16,350 nt of DNA from Pancytospora philotis. Lineage: Eukaryota; Microsporidia. The position numbers were made by a program, and so were the translations under genes. The notes beneath the pieces were generated by a model that saw only the letters and a program-made list of their open reading frames with translations, did no database searches and was not told the DNA's origin. Where the stretch lies: NCBI GenBank assembly GCA_023647555.1, contig JALRLY010000230.1, positions 16,090-32,439 of the forward strand, in the 5' to 3' direction. Positions 1 through 6,743 of the stretch are shown here, piece after piece (the stretch's first letter is position 1; every line of letters begins with the position of its first letter).

Positions 1-1316
1 GCAATCTGGCTGCGCAGGTTCTTCTCATTAATGTTTGAGATCTGCTTGCCATCCAGATAGATTTCGCCGCGGTAGCTCCCGAAGCGCATCAGCGCCTTGA
101 TGATCGTGGACTTGCCCGAGCCGTTGCGCCCGGTGATCGCGATCTTCTGCCCGGGCTGGACATCCAGGCTGAAGTTCGCGAAGAGCACCGCGTCGTTCTG
201 CAGGATGCTGACATCCCTGAACTCGATGGCGCTGCCGCTGCCCGTATCGCCAAGTACGGCACCATTGGGTCCCTGCTCAATGCGCGGCGCGGGCGGGGAG
301 CTGTGCAGAATGTCGATGTAGCACGTGAGCAGCCCGAGGACGATCTCAGTGAGCTTCATTGAGCGCTGCTTGAACTTGACGAAGAGGCTCTGCAGCAGTA
401 TTGCGCCAGCGCTGTCCATCCCCGGGCACAGGTTGTACTGCCAGCAGCAGAAGAACAGCAGGACCTGTGCGCTCAGCATGGCCATGCGCGCAGTCAGCGT
501 TACGCAGCTTGCATTGAGCTCGTAGGCCTTGCCCGTTGATACGTACTCCCTGAGCGAGGCGCGGAAGGTTGCGAGCTCCCTGTCCTCGTTGTTGTACGAC
601 TTAATCACCGTGAAGTTGTTGAAGATGTCAATGACGCGGTTGTACGCCCGGCTCTCGCACTGGTTGTGCGCCCTGCGCTGCTTGCGGAGCATCGGCGAGC
701 GCAGCGCTATCAGAAGCACGACCAGGAAGGCCGCGAGGAAGATGCCCAGGACGCGCGCGCCCGCCTGCGTGTAGACCTTGTAGACGCACAAGCTGAAAAA
801 CACAAGGTTGTAGCCGACTTCCTTGATCATGATCGTAGCAAAGCTGACAACCGCATTGGAATGGCGCGTCACAAGGCTGAGGATCCGTCCGCTGCCCAGC
901 CTGTGGTACGCGGGGTGGTCGAGCACAAGGTACTCCTCGGTGCACTGGCACAGGAGCACAGCCTTAACGTCGTACATCCCGAGGGCGATGATGCCGCAGT
1001 ACACGAACGCAAGCACGTAGTGCAGCAGCGAGAAGAGCAGCACGTTAAGGAGGCAGTGCCAGAAGACGCCAGAGTCCTTCGTGCCGAAGCAGGAGGGCAG
1101 CTTGGAGGCGAACTGGGGGATCATCAACTCCGCCCAGTTTGACAGGAACATCAGCAGCACAATTGGCATCAGCATCAGCCTGAGCGGCCTGTTGCTGAAC
1201 AGCCGCTTACAGATGATGCGGGAGAACTCCTTGAAGCCGCTCTGTCCGCTGGTACTTGCTTTATGCGCAATGTCGGGTGCGAGTGCAACCGCCGACCTTT
1301 CAATAGCTGCTACCAT
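1..1316 (-). CDS. ATM1: Atm1-type mitochondrial/mitosomal ABC half-transporter, 5' part (3' end outside window)
   Basis: Half-size ABC transporter of the Atm1/ABCB7 group, which exports a sulfur or glutathione-linked product of Fe-S assembly from mitochondria, or from mitosomes in microsporidia. I read 438 codons from the ATG at 1316, with the frame open through base 1. Hydrophobic segments lie near residues 45-69, 87-112, 158-182, 187-206 and 272-296. They are followed by a stretch at 225-245 (IDIFNNFTVIKSYNNE) that resembles the family's coupling region. The nucleotide-binding domain starts near 364 and has a perfect Walker A, GRNGSGKST, at 396-404. Signature motif and Walker B lie outside the window. 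The start is supported by an AAAATTTT element 16 nt upstream and no earlier in-frame ATG before it. The N-terminus is short, with no clear presequence. The family is firm; Atm1 rather than another ABCB half-transporter is likely. Confidence 0.88.
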   Translation of the reverse strand, partial: MVAAIERSAVALAPDIAHKASTSGQSGFKEFSRIICKRLFSNRPLRLMLMPIVLLMFLSNWAELMIPQFASKLPSCFGTKDSGVFWHCLLNVLLFSLLHYVLAFVYCGIIALGMYDVKAVLLCQCTEEYLVLDHPAYHRLGSGRILSLVTRHSNAVVSFATIMIKEVGYNLVFFSLCVYKVYTQAGARVLGIFLAAFLVVLLIALRSPMLRKQRRAHNQCESRAYNRVIDIFNNFTVIKSYNNEDRELATFRASLREYVSTGKAYELNASCVTLTARMAMLSAQVLLFFCCWQYNLCPGMDSAGAILLQSLFVKFKQRSMKLTEIVLGLLTCYIDILHSSPPAPRIEQGPNGAVLGDTGSGSAIEFRDVSILQNDAVLFANFSLDVQPGQKIAITGRNGSGKSTIIKALMRFGSYRGEIYLDGKQISNINEKNLRSQI

Positions 1317-1332
1317 GGCTTTATGGGCAGCG

Positions 1333-1340
1333 AAAATTTT
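1333..1340 (-). promoter_or_regulatory. AAATTT-like promoter element of the Atm1 gene
   Basis: AAAATTTT lies 16 nt upstream of the ATG at 1316, in the same arrangement as most other genes in the window. Confidence 0.65.
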
Positions 1341-1389
1341 TGGATATCCGCGCGCGGTCGCCCGGCACTTGCCCCTATAATCTGTCAAC

Positions 1390-1402
1390 GCGCTGACAGC
1401 GC
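1390..1402. repeat. Short palindrome GCGCTG-A-CAGCGC
   Basis: Perfect 6-bp arms around a single A. It overlaps a second possible hairpin (CTGTCA at 1382-1387 with TGACAG at 1394-1399). It sits about 75 bp upstream of the Atm1 start, so it could be an operator-like site or chance. Confidence 0.35.
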
Positions 1403-1667
1403 GAATGAGAATGGCCCAATTTGCGACACGAAATAGTGAATCTCGATGTAATAGCTGTACCATCACTATTGATCTACGAATAAAGAGCTGTTATAGCATG
1501 CAAGTTTTAGAGAGACTAAAGGCATTATCTAAAACGGTCATTTATTCGACGAAAGAACTACATCTGGCTCCCAAGTATTGTACAAGGTCGTTACAGGCTC
1601 GGGCGCTTTTACTACGATATGAGTAGAGCCATTTAAAATTCAGTTTAAGTGCTGCTGCAGCATCTCC

Positions 1668-2267
1668 TCAGTTCGCACGGCTGTCGTTCTTCGCCGCGCC
1701 TACCGTGCAGTTCATGATTCTCAGACCGATCTTTTCTTCTTCGAGCCTCTTGGCCGCGTTCATTTTTCTCTCCATCCTCCTGGCTATCTCTACCAGCCAC
1801 ACCGCGTAGGGCATCTCCTTTGGCTTCTTGTAGAGCTGCTTCACGAGGAGGGTTCTCACCTCCAGGTCCTCAAGCCCAGCTATAGCGTTGATTGCGTCCC
1901 TCATGGCGAACGGTAGAGCTGGGTCGGACGTAACTAGCTCCACGATCAGCTGCACATACTCGCTGATCGACCTCGACTCCTGCTTTACAAGCCGCGCAGC
2001 TTCTCTCTTGTTCTCGGGCGTGCCAAATTTCATGATGAACTCCCGCTTGAACACCAGCCACGAGCTCATCAGGCGCTCATTCTCCATGTGCCACCGCACG
2101 ACATTGTCCGCCGAGCCCCGCACAAACCAAGTGATCATTTCAGAGTCGCCGTCGATCTTCTTGGCGTGCATGTACTTCTCTGCGCGCCAGATCTCAGCAA
2201 AGGCGTCCCTGCCTTCGTCCCGCATTGCTTTGGCCTCGGGCACCGCGTAGGAGTCTCCCTTGGTCAT
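1668..2267 (-). CDS. Stand-alone retrotransposon Gag (capsid)-domain protein, probably domesticated or orphaned
   Basis: 199-residue protein whose core (about 44-140) follows the Retrotrans_gag pattern of Ty3/Gypsy elements. The pattern runs: small residue-rich turn RGSADNVVRW; then W..FKREFIMKF; then the helix ENKREAARLVKQESRSISEY, matching the family's LxxLxQ...SVxEY block; then the GLEDLEVRTLL segment. A basic, Glu-rich helix (160-183) follows. There is no CCHC zinc knuckle, protease, reverse transcriptase or integrase, and no room for them before the Atm1 promoter. The frame extends upstream to 2417, but I chose the ATG at 2267 because AAATTT sits 7 nt before it, as in host genes. Codon use resembles the neighbours, with no internal stop. 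In Gag families the domain assembles into capsids; the role here is unknown. It could also be a decayed element remnant, but the intact frame and promoter argue for a working gene. Confidence 0.72.
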   Translation of the reverse strand: MTKGDSYAVPEAKAMRDEGRDAFAEIWRAEKYMHAKKIDGDSEMITWFVRGSADNVVRWHMENERLMSSWLVFKREFIMKFGTPENKREAARLVKQESRSISEYVQLIVELVTSDPALPFAMRDAINAIAGLEDLEVRTLLVKQLYKKPKEMPYAVWLVEIARRMERKMNAAKRLEEEKIGLRIMNCTVGAAKNDSRAN

Positions 2268-2271
2268 GGGT

Positions 2272-2283
2272 GGCAAATTTGCC
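2272..2283 (-). promoter_or_regulatory. AAATTT promoter element of the Gag-like gene, inside a perfect palindrome
   Basis: GGCAAATTTGCC is a perfect 12-bp palindrome ending 4 nt before the ATG at 2267; its AAATTT core is 7 nt away. The close spacing decides the start codon choice over the upstream in-frame ATG at 2417. Confidence 0.6.
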
Positions 2284-2459
2284 GAGAATTCGTGCCCGCA
2301 CGCCGATGCTCCAGAACGGGAGCATCCTGCGATAGAACGGTACCCCGGACGAGTAAGCTGCAAAGGGATAAATAACACAGCTATGCATCGCAAGACACCA
2401 ACAGCCTCTGATAACACCGCCAGGAGTGGCTTGCGAAACCGCTAGTAAATCGCGATCCC

Positions 2460-2467
2460 AAAAATTT
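2460..2467 (+). promoter_or_regulatory. AAATTT-like promoter element of PUS10
   Basis: AAAAATTT followed by GCGCGCC and then the ATG at 2475, a gap of 7 nt. The AAAATTTGCGC core is shared with the genes starting at 5647 and 12933. Confidence 0.7.
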
Positions 2468-2474
2468 GCGCGCC

Positions 2475-3491
2475 ATGGAACAGATTGTGAGTCACATACA
2501 GCGCACGGTCGCGCAGAGCACGGGCGAGCGCTACGATAACATTGTGTACCAGATCAAGCACCCCGACGCCGAGGCGAAGGCTGAGCTCAAGGGCATGCTC
2601 GTATCGGGCAGCACAGATGCGCCGCATACCGTTGTGGAGATCGACTTTGTGAAGGCGCCTGTCAAACTGAGCCGCAAGCAGAAGACCAGCATCAGGAACG
2701 CAAGGATCCTCCAGAAAGGGGTGCCGAGCGAGGTGCAGTGCGCGGCGGCGGAGCCTGAGGGTGAAGCGATGCCGCGTATCACGATGCACAACTCGTCTAT
2801 CTTCGTCTACGGCGAGTACAAAAAGCTCTCGCGGAGCATGTCGCAGACGCCGCTCATCATCGGCGGCAAGGTCAAGACCGACAGGAGCGTGTCGGATTTT
2901 ACCTACGAGTTCCAGAGGTTCTACGGCTCCGACCCGGTGAAGTTCATGGCGTGCGGCCGCGAGGACATAGACGTGCGCTGCACGGGCGGGCGGCCGTTCA
3001 TCCTCGAGATTCCCTGCCCGCGCCGCAACCTGACGGCAGCGGCGATGGACCTGGCGCTGGACAAGGAGGTGGACGTTGTGAACACGAGCATCGTCGCGAA
3101 GCGCTGCAAGGAGCTGATCAACCAGGACGAGTCGCACAAGTTCTACGACGTTGCGATCTTCTCAGCGGCCCCGCTTGCTTTCGCGCAGTCGTACTCGCTC
3201 AAGCAGAAGACGCCGCTGCGGGTCCTGCACAGGCGCGCCAACATGGAGCGCCTGAAAGAGATCGAAGTCCTGAGCACCGAGGAGAGGCGCACGGACGAGG
3301 GGCACTACTATGCTGTGCGCATCCGAGCCTCCTCCGGGGCGTACATCAAGGAATGGGTGAACGGAGACTTCGGGAGAACTGTGCCCAACCTCAGTGCCGA
3401 CCTGCTGGCGCTGGACGTCGCTGGAGTGGACAAGAAAATCGACAGCTCTACCGTAATCAGACCCCTCACATTGAATAAAACGTTTATCTGA
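2475..3491 (+). CDS. PUS10: tRNA pseudouridine synthase Pus10, compact form
   Basis: 338-residue member of the Pus10 family, which makes pseudouridine in the T-loop (positions 54/55) of tRNA in archaea and many eukaryotes. Visible family blocks are the KLSRSMSQTP segment, the catalytic loop GREDIDVR (161-168, with D164 as expected nucleophile) followed by GRPFILEIPCP, then QKTPLRVLHRR ending at 254, and the C-terminal YIKEWVNGDFGRTVPNL (290-306). The protein is shorter than typical Pus10. The N-terminal part carries no CxxC pairs, so the usual zinc-binding/THUMP-like region is absent or strongly changed, while the catalytic part is intact. The start at 2475 is set by the adjacent promoter element. 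An AATAAA lies inside the last codons. Saccharomyces lacks Pus10, so its retention in a reduced genome is notable. Confidence 0.9.
   Translation: MEQIVSHIQRTVAQSTGERYDNIVYQIKHPDAEAKAELKGMLVSGSTDAPHTVVEIDFVKAPVKLSRKQKTSIRNARILQKGVPSEVQCAAAEPEGEAMPRITMHNSSIFVYGEYKKLSRSMSQTPLIIGGKVKTDRSVSDFTYEFQRFYGSDPVKFMACGREDIDVRCTGGRPFILEIPCPRRNLTAAAMDLALDKEVDVVNTSIVAKRCKELINQDESHKFYDVAIFSAAPLAFAQSYSLKQKTPLRVLHRRANMERLKEIEVLSTEERRTDEGHYYAVRIRASSGAYIKEWVNGDFGRTVPNLSADLLALDVAGVDKKIDSSTVIRPLTLNKTFI
3474..3479 (+). terminator. Poly(A) signal AATAAA inside the PUS10 coding end
   Basis: AATAAA lies in the last five codons, ending 10 nt before the end of the TGA at 3489-3491. Overlap of signal and stop region is typical of very compact genomes. 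A 6-bp hairpin (CTGATG-ATTG-CATCAG, 3538-3553) follows in the gap. Confidence 0.5.
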
Positions 3492-3604
3492 TTGGTGAAT
3501 CCTACTCTTTGTATAGCGATGCAGTACAGTTCTTTAGCTGATGATTGCATCAGGAAATACAGACCAGCCTCCCAAAGTTCAACAGCACCAAACACGGTCT
3601 AGGA

Positions 3605-3610
3605 TTTATT
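3605..3610 (-). terminator. Poly(A) signal AATAAA spanning the stop codon of the Kti12-like gene
   Basis: The TAA stop (3608-3606) lies inside AATAAA, so the signal and stop share bases. Confidence 0.5.
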
Positions 3611-4199
3611 TTAAAGGGCTGATGTGCTTCGCCTCGAGTTCGACCTCCACGATCTTGCTGTAGCACGTTTCGAGCTCGTTGAGGGCGATGCTGGGATCGT
3701 GCGAGTACATCTTCATTATCCTGCTCTCGCAGCTGTTGAGCACGAGCGCGATCTGGCCGTACTCCAGCACAAAGCGCTGGTTCACCCGCTCGACCATCTT
3801 CTTCACGTCGCCGAGGCGCGACATGCTGACGCACTTGCTGCGCTTGTTCGCCACGGTCTGGTTGAGCCCCGACTGCTTCAGCGCGGCCTCGATCTGCGCG
3901 CCGTCGAACTGCGGCATCACGAGCGGGTTCTTGTCGCTGGGCACCAGCCCGTCCGCAGCATCTACGGCCACGGATACGAACTGCGTGCTGTTCTTGCGCG
4001 CGAGGCAGAATATCTCGTAGCGCTCCGGCTTGGAGAGCCCCGGCACGACGTACAGCGTGCTCTTGTCCATGTTGGCGAGCGAGGAGCGTACACTGACGTA
4101 TGCGCCGGACGTTACCACTACCCGGTAGCTGCTCTTAAAATGCTCCGTCAGCAGCGGCGCGTAGGCCGACGCGGCCCCGATCAGGACAGCGACCGGCAT
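3606..4199 (-). CDS. Kti12/PSTK-like protein with a lost P-loop (tentative)
   Basis: 197 residues. The start MPVAVLIG and the segment STLYVVPGLSKPERYEIFCLA (about 47-67) match the layout of Kti12, an Elongator-associated P-loop ATPase. In that family a MPL-x-x-x-x-G strand leads into GYPCSGKT, and a later strand reads roughly D-SLNYIKGFRYELYC. Here the expected P-loop is replaced by GAASAYAPL, with no Gly-Lys-Ser/Thr. The conserved Asp-Ser-Leu-Asn-Tyr is also degraded. The protein is shorter than usual Kti12 (about 280 residues or more). A C-terminal helical part around 125-190 could correspond to the tRNA-binding half. The start is the ATG at 4199; AAAAATT lies 25 nt upstream. If the assignment is right, it cannot hydrolyse ATP in the normal way. 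It could be an unrelated P-loop-like fold. Confidence 0.5.
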   Translation of the reverse strand: MPVAVLIGAASAYAPLLTEHFKSSYRVVVTSGAYVSVRSSLANMDKSTLYVVPGLSKPERYEIFCLARKNSTQFVSVAVDAADGLVPSDKNPLVMPQFDGAQIEAALKQSGLNQTVANKRSKCVSMSRLGDVKKMVERVNQRFVLEYGQIALVLNSCESRIMKMYSHDPSIALNELETCYSKIVEVELEAKHISPLK

Positions 4200-4224
4200 G
4201 GGCACCGAACTGGCCGGATTTGTG

Positions 4225-4231
4225 AATTTTT
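4225..4231 (-). promoter_or_regulatory. Weak AAATTT-like element upstream of the Kti12-like gene
   Basis: AAAAATT on the minus strand, 25 nt before the ATG at 4199. It is a poorer match and further away than at other genes. Confidence 0.4.
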
Positions 4232-4299
4232 CGCGCGGCCGGCTACCAATGCGCAGGCTACCAGCCGTGAATGAGTAACAAGACTGTTTGCCTACATAA

Positions 4300-4305
4300 T
4301 TTAAT
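4300..4305 (-). terminator. Possible poly(A) signal ATTAAA for the gene at 4346-5020
   Basis: ATTAAA on the minus strand, 40 nt after the stop codon at 4346-4348. Confidence 0.35.
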
Positions 4306-4345
4306 GTACGCTGGCTGCTGCTATCTTAACGCTACGGGTAGGGCA

Positions 4346-5020
4346 TCACTGGAGCGCTTTTTCGAAGCCGATCCGCTTGCATATCTCCTGCAGCGTGTCC
4401 TTCGAGACGTTGATCGAATAGGAGTCGTCTCTGCGCGTGCAGTAGTGCCACTTGACCAGCGCGTTGAGCTCGCACTGGATGACGAACCTGTTGTCCAGGC
4501 TGCCGTCCACCTGCTGCGCCTCCCTGCATATTCTATCGAACTTCTTCTCGCGCAGCAGACAGAACATGAGCACAGCCTGCACGGGGCTCAGCGCCGCAGC
4601 GGTGTAGCTGGCCCGGGCCACGCTTTTCCTGAGCATGGCGGTCAGGCTCGAGTGCTTGTGTATCTGGCAGAGGCGCTTGTCGGGCACGATGGCATCCTTC
4701 TCGTCCTCGGAAATCGTGAACTTGTACGGCAGAAACCGCGTGTCCCGCGCGTTGGAGTACAGCAGTATCTTGGAGCTAAGCGGGACCTCGCTCAGCGGCG
4801 CGTCCTCAAGCAGCAGCGCTATGCCCCTGCCACCTGTGAACCCCGACGTAAACTTCTTCGAGTATCTGATTTCCCTGCTCGTGAGGGCCGCCTCGAAGAC
4901 CTCGCACGACTCAAGACTGAATACTTGTATCTGGAAGTGTCTCTCGCGTGCGATGATACCGGCCAGCGCATCGATCGACCCTACCGACCGTCTGGCCACT
5001 TTGCTGAGTGCTCCGTCCAT
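4346..5020 (-). CDS. Unrecognised protein with a possible C-terminal winged helix
   Basis: 224 residues from the ATG at 5020. The frame is open to an ATG at 5125, but that start would overlap the divergent neighbour and its promoter. The N-terminal two thirds look like a mixed alpha/beta domain with no motif I know. The C-terminal region (about 155-220: LSPVQAVLMFCLL..., then a helix, then ELNALVKWHYCTRRDDSYSIN) has the spacing of a winged helix. It is weakly reminiscent of the end of cullin/APC2 proteins, which is only a hint. Codon use is GC-rich and even, so it is very likely a real gene. It is divergent from the Csm3-like gene with only 55 bp between the start codons, so the two may share a promoter. 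Confidence 0.7.
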   Translation of the reverse strand: MDGALSKVARRSVGSIDALAGIIARERHFQIQVFSLESCEVFEAALTSREIRYSKKFTSGFTGGRGIALLLEDAPLSEVPLSSKILLYSNARDTRFLPYKFTISEDEKDAIVPDKRLCQIHKHSSLTAMLRKSVARASYTAAALSPVQAVLMFCLLREKKFDRICREAQQVDGSLDNRFVIQCELNALVKWHYCTRRDDSYSINVSKDTLQEICKRIGFEKALQ

Positions 5021-5075
5021 TACTTTCGGGGCTGAGCGGCCGGGCTGGCGTATTTTGCATGCCGCCGCAGCCCCC
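5021..5075. promoter_or_regulatory. 55-bp shared divergent promoter
   Basis: Separates two head-to-head start codons (5020 minus, 5076 plus). Its only A+T-rich island is TATTTTGCA at 5051-5059, with the ATTTT core 19 nt from the plus start and 31 nt from the minus start. GGGG/CCCC runs flank both ATGs. It lacks the full AAAATTT seen elsewhere. Confidence 0.55.
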
Positions 5076-5435
5076 ATGGCCGACGAGAGCGTCCAGAAAC
5101 CCGGCGAAAACGCGGAGGACGCCAAAGCGAAAGCGGCGCGCTACAAAGAATCGGAGGTGATCAAGAAGTTCCTGGACTCCCGGGCCGGCATCCCGTTCCT
5201 GCTCAACCCGCGCGCGCTGCAGAGCACGTCGCGCCCCCTCAGCAGGAGAGACGGCGACGACATCTACGCCAGGATAGACGAGTACATCGATCTGTACACG
5301 AGCTGGACCTCCAACTTCCCCGTGCGCAAGAACCTCAGGGTCAGCAAGTACGAGTTCCTCAAGAGCGTGGAGAACTTCTGCTCCAAGAGCGAGATCAACC
5401 AGAAGTACGCGGACCAGCTCAACGAGGGCTTGTGA
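5076..5435 (+). CDS. Csm3/Swi3/TIPIN-like replication fork protection protein (tentative)
   Basis: 119 residues. Residues 30-108 follow the Swi3 domain pattern: a leading IKKFLDSRAGIPFLL (a Leu plus Gly-Ile-Pro motif), then a helix with DEYIDLYTSW, then NFP and a helix KYEFLKSVENFC. In that family Csm3/TIPIN pairs with Tof1/Timeless to stabilise stalled replication forks and support cohesion. The protein is less than half the usual length and keeps little beyond this domain, with a charged Ala/Lys/Glu leader at 1-28. The start at 5076 gives the shortest frame consistent with the divergent gene. AATAAA lies 114 nt after the stop. A search for a Tof1 partner would help; the assignment rests on pattern only. 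Confidence 0.6.
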   Translation: MADESVQKPGENAEDAKAKAARYKESEVIKKFLDSRAGIPFLLNPRALQSTSRPLSRRDGDDIYARIDEYIDLYTSWTSNFPVRKNLRVSKYEFLKSVENFCSKSEINQKYADQLNEGL

Positions 5436-5548
5436 GTGCCCTTAGTGCTGATTGCTGAGGTACATTTCCCCGTTCGTACGCCACTTCGCTTCATCGATGC
5501 ACTTTCTTTGTGCCAGTTTCGCTGTCGTTCAGTAAAGTGCCGTCGTTA

Positions 5549-5554
5549 AATAAA
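5549..5554 (+). terminator. Poly(A) signal AATAAA after the Csm3-like gene
   Basis: AATAAA 114 nt past the stop at 5433-5435, in an A+T-rich gap. Confidence 0.4.
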
Positions 5555-5625
5555 TGCCGTTCGCTGCGAGTATCTTGCAGACGCTGCTGTAGCTGCTTTT
5601 ACGTGATCTCCTTAAATACGCTGAC

Positions 5626-5632
5626 AAAATTT
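5626..5632 (+). promoter_or_regulatory. AAATTT-like promoter element of the gene at 5647
   Basis: AAAATTT followed by GCGCCG, 14 nt before the ATG at 5647. It matches the AAAATTTGCGC form at PUS10 and SPC3. Confidence 0.7.
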
Positions 5633-5646
5633 GCGCCGAGTTGAGG

Positions 5647-6315
5647 ATGGAGGACGGAGCGGAGCATACGGAACGCATGCAGGAGCCGAGCAGCGGCGGC
5701 AGTCAAGACGGCGTTCCCGCCATGCTGCCCGGGCGAATGCGCTTCAGACATCGCACGCATAGTCGGCCGCGGCGCTCGCGCTACTTCATAAGCATCGAGG
5801 ACATACAGGGGACGCTCGGCGGCGCGGAGCCCAGCATATGCATGAGAAAGGACGACAGCGCGCCGCAGCTGCTGTTCAGCGGTGGCCATGCGGTCGACTT
5901 CAGCGAGATGTTCGCTGACAAGAGCGCGGCCGATCTCTCCAGAAGCTTCAGCATCGCCCCTATTGTGGACTACGACACCAGCGCGGCGGAGCAGCCGGCG
6001 CCCGCCACCGCGCAGAGCGCGACTGTTGCTAAGAAGCGCATTGTGAATTTCAACCCCGTCGCGTTCAAGAACAAGCTGCTGTACGAGAACAGCGGCCTAG
6101 ACACGCCGCTCAGGGCAACGTGGCGCAGCATCAGAGACTCCAAGATCGACACGCTGCGCAGCTTCTGGAATGTGTTCCGGAAGAAGATCATCCACGTGCT
6201 GATGCGGAACGACCGTCTGCTGACGCACTCCGATGCGCTGCTGCTCTACGGGGCGCTGCGCAAGTATTTCGAGATCAAAGACTACGAATACTGGTTCAAA
6301 GCTGAGGCAGTTTGA
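5647..6315 (+). CDS. Unrecognised protein, disordered basic N-terminus and helical C-terminus
   Basis: 222 residues from the ATG at 5647, chosen because the AAAATTTGCGCC element stands 14 nt upstream. Residues 1-45 are Ser/Gly/Glu-rich with a strongly basic Arg/His patch (RFRHRTHSRPRRSR), which could be a nuclear localisation or nucleic-acid contact. Residues 46-125 are low in structure-forming residues, with an Ala/Pro/Thr run near 118-130. From about 134 to the end the sequence looks like a helical domain (FNPVAFKNKLL, then several amphipathic helices ending YFEIKDYEYWF). No signal peptide or membrane segment is evident. I do not recognise the family. The strong G/C third-position use supports a real gene. 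Confidence 0.75.
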   Translation: MEDGAEHTERMQEPSSGGSQDGVPAMLPGRMRFRHRTHSRPRRSRYFISIEDIQGTLGGAEPSICMRKDDSAPQLLFSGGHAVDFSEMFADKSAADLSRSFSIAPIVDYDTSAAEQPAPATAQSATVAKKRIVNFNPVAFKNKLLYENSGLDTPLRATWRSIRDSKIDTLRSFWNVFRKKIIHVLMRNDRLLTHSDALLLYGALRKYFEIKDYEYWFKAEAV

Positions 6316-6405
6316 GCGTTCACTGGTTATTAATAGTGCTGCGTAGTTTTGAGTTTCTGGCTGTTAACATTGGAGCAACTTGATGTTTGATACATTTTTG
6401 TGCTG

Positions 6406-6411
6406 AATAAA
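6406..6411 (+). terminator. Poly(A) signal AATAAA for the gene at 5647-6315
   Basis: AATAAA 91 nt past the TGA at 6313-6315. Confidence 0.45.
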
Positions 6412-6644
6412 TTTACTTGAGCTGTATGAAACTAGTGTGTTTAAAGCAATTTGCGCTTACTCGTTTGATCTCGAGCCCATTAGCGCATAAGTGCATTGGA
6501 TCGGCTCTGCTTCGTGCAGTTCGAACATTAAATACTTGCTGGAACAAACTTGCTCTTGCTTTTCAGAACTGCTTTACCGAAAGCCTCTTGCATGTGCTTG
6601 TAGCATGACACGTTTAGTTTTACATCTAAAAATGTCCATTATTT

Positions 6645-6743
6645 GGCACCCGAAGGGAACTCGAACTCGCACCATTTTAAACGGGCGCCCACAGCTCCCT
6701 TTGGGTGTCATAAAAGAACAAAATACAATAAAAGGGCACCCAA
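6645..6743. repeat. Three-arm inverted repeat with two mutually exclusive hairpins
   Basis: Arm 1 (6645-6658, GGCACCCGAAGGGA) pairs over 14 positions with arm 2 (6696-6709, TCCCTTTGGGTGTC) if G-U pairs at two positions are allowed, i.e. as plus-strand RNA; T6644-A6710 adds one more pair. Arm 3 (6735-6743, GGCACCCAA) pairs with bases 6701-6709 of the same arm 2. The two stems therefore compete. The loop of the first stem holds a GGGCGCCC palindrome (6684-6691 approximately) and a GAACTCGAACTC repeat. A run of five T on the minus strand lies at 6628-6632. It resembles a structured RNA but not a tRNA. Confidence 0.5.

Larger units (their letters stand above)
1317..1667. other. Intergenic gap (Atm1 upstream region / Gag-like gene 3' side)
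   Basis: 351 bp without a convincing gene. It holds the Atm1 promoter element at 1333-1340 and a short palindrome at 1390-1402 (GCGCTG-A-CAGCGC), which overlaps a CTGTCA/TGACAG hairpin at 1382-1399. It also holds a minus-strand AATAAA at 1541-1546 that could end the Gag-like transcript. A 73-codon plus-strand frame at 1405-1626 has no recognisable features and the A+T-rich composition of the gaps. I see no LTR, primer-binding site or reverse-transcriptase remnant here. Confidence 0.6.

Noticed and set aside
2268..2417. N-terminal extension of the Gag-like protein with a hydrophobic start
   Set aside because: In frame, but upstream of the AAATTT element and unlike any Gag N-terminus; the start at 2267 is better supported.
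2442..3137. Minus-strand open frame opposite PUS10
   Set aside because: Arg/Leu/His-rich antisense shadow of the PUS10 coding strand.
6645..6710. tRNA gene on the minus strand (GAGTTCGAGTTCC looks like a B box)
   Set aside because: The acceptor-like arms have a C-A mismatch on that strand, the T-stem cannot pair (GCGAG against TCCCT) and no D-arm or anticodon arm forms. The arms extend to 14 bp, too long for a tRNA acceptor.
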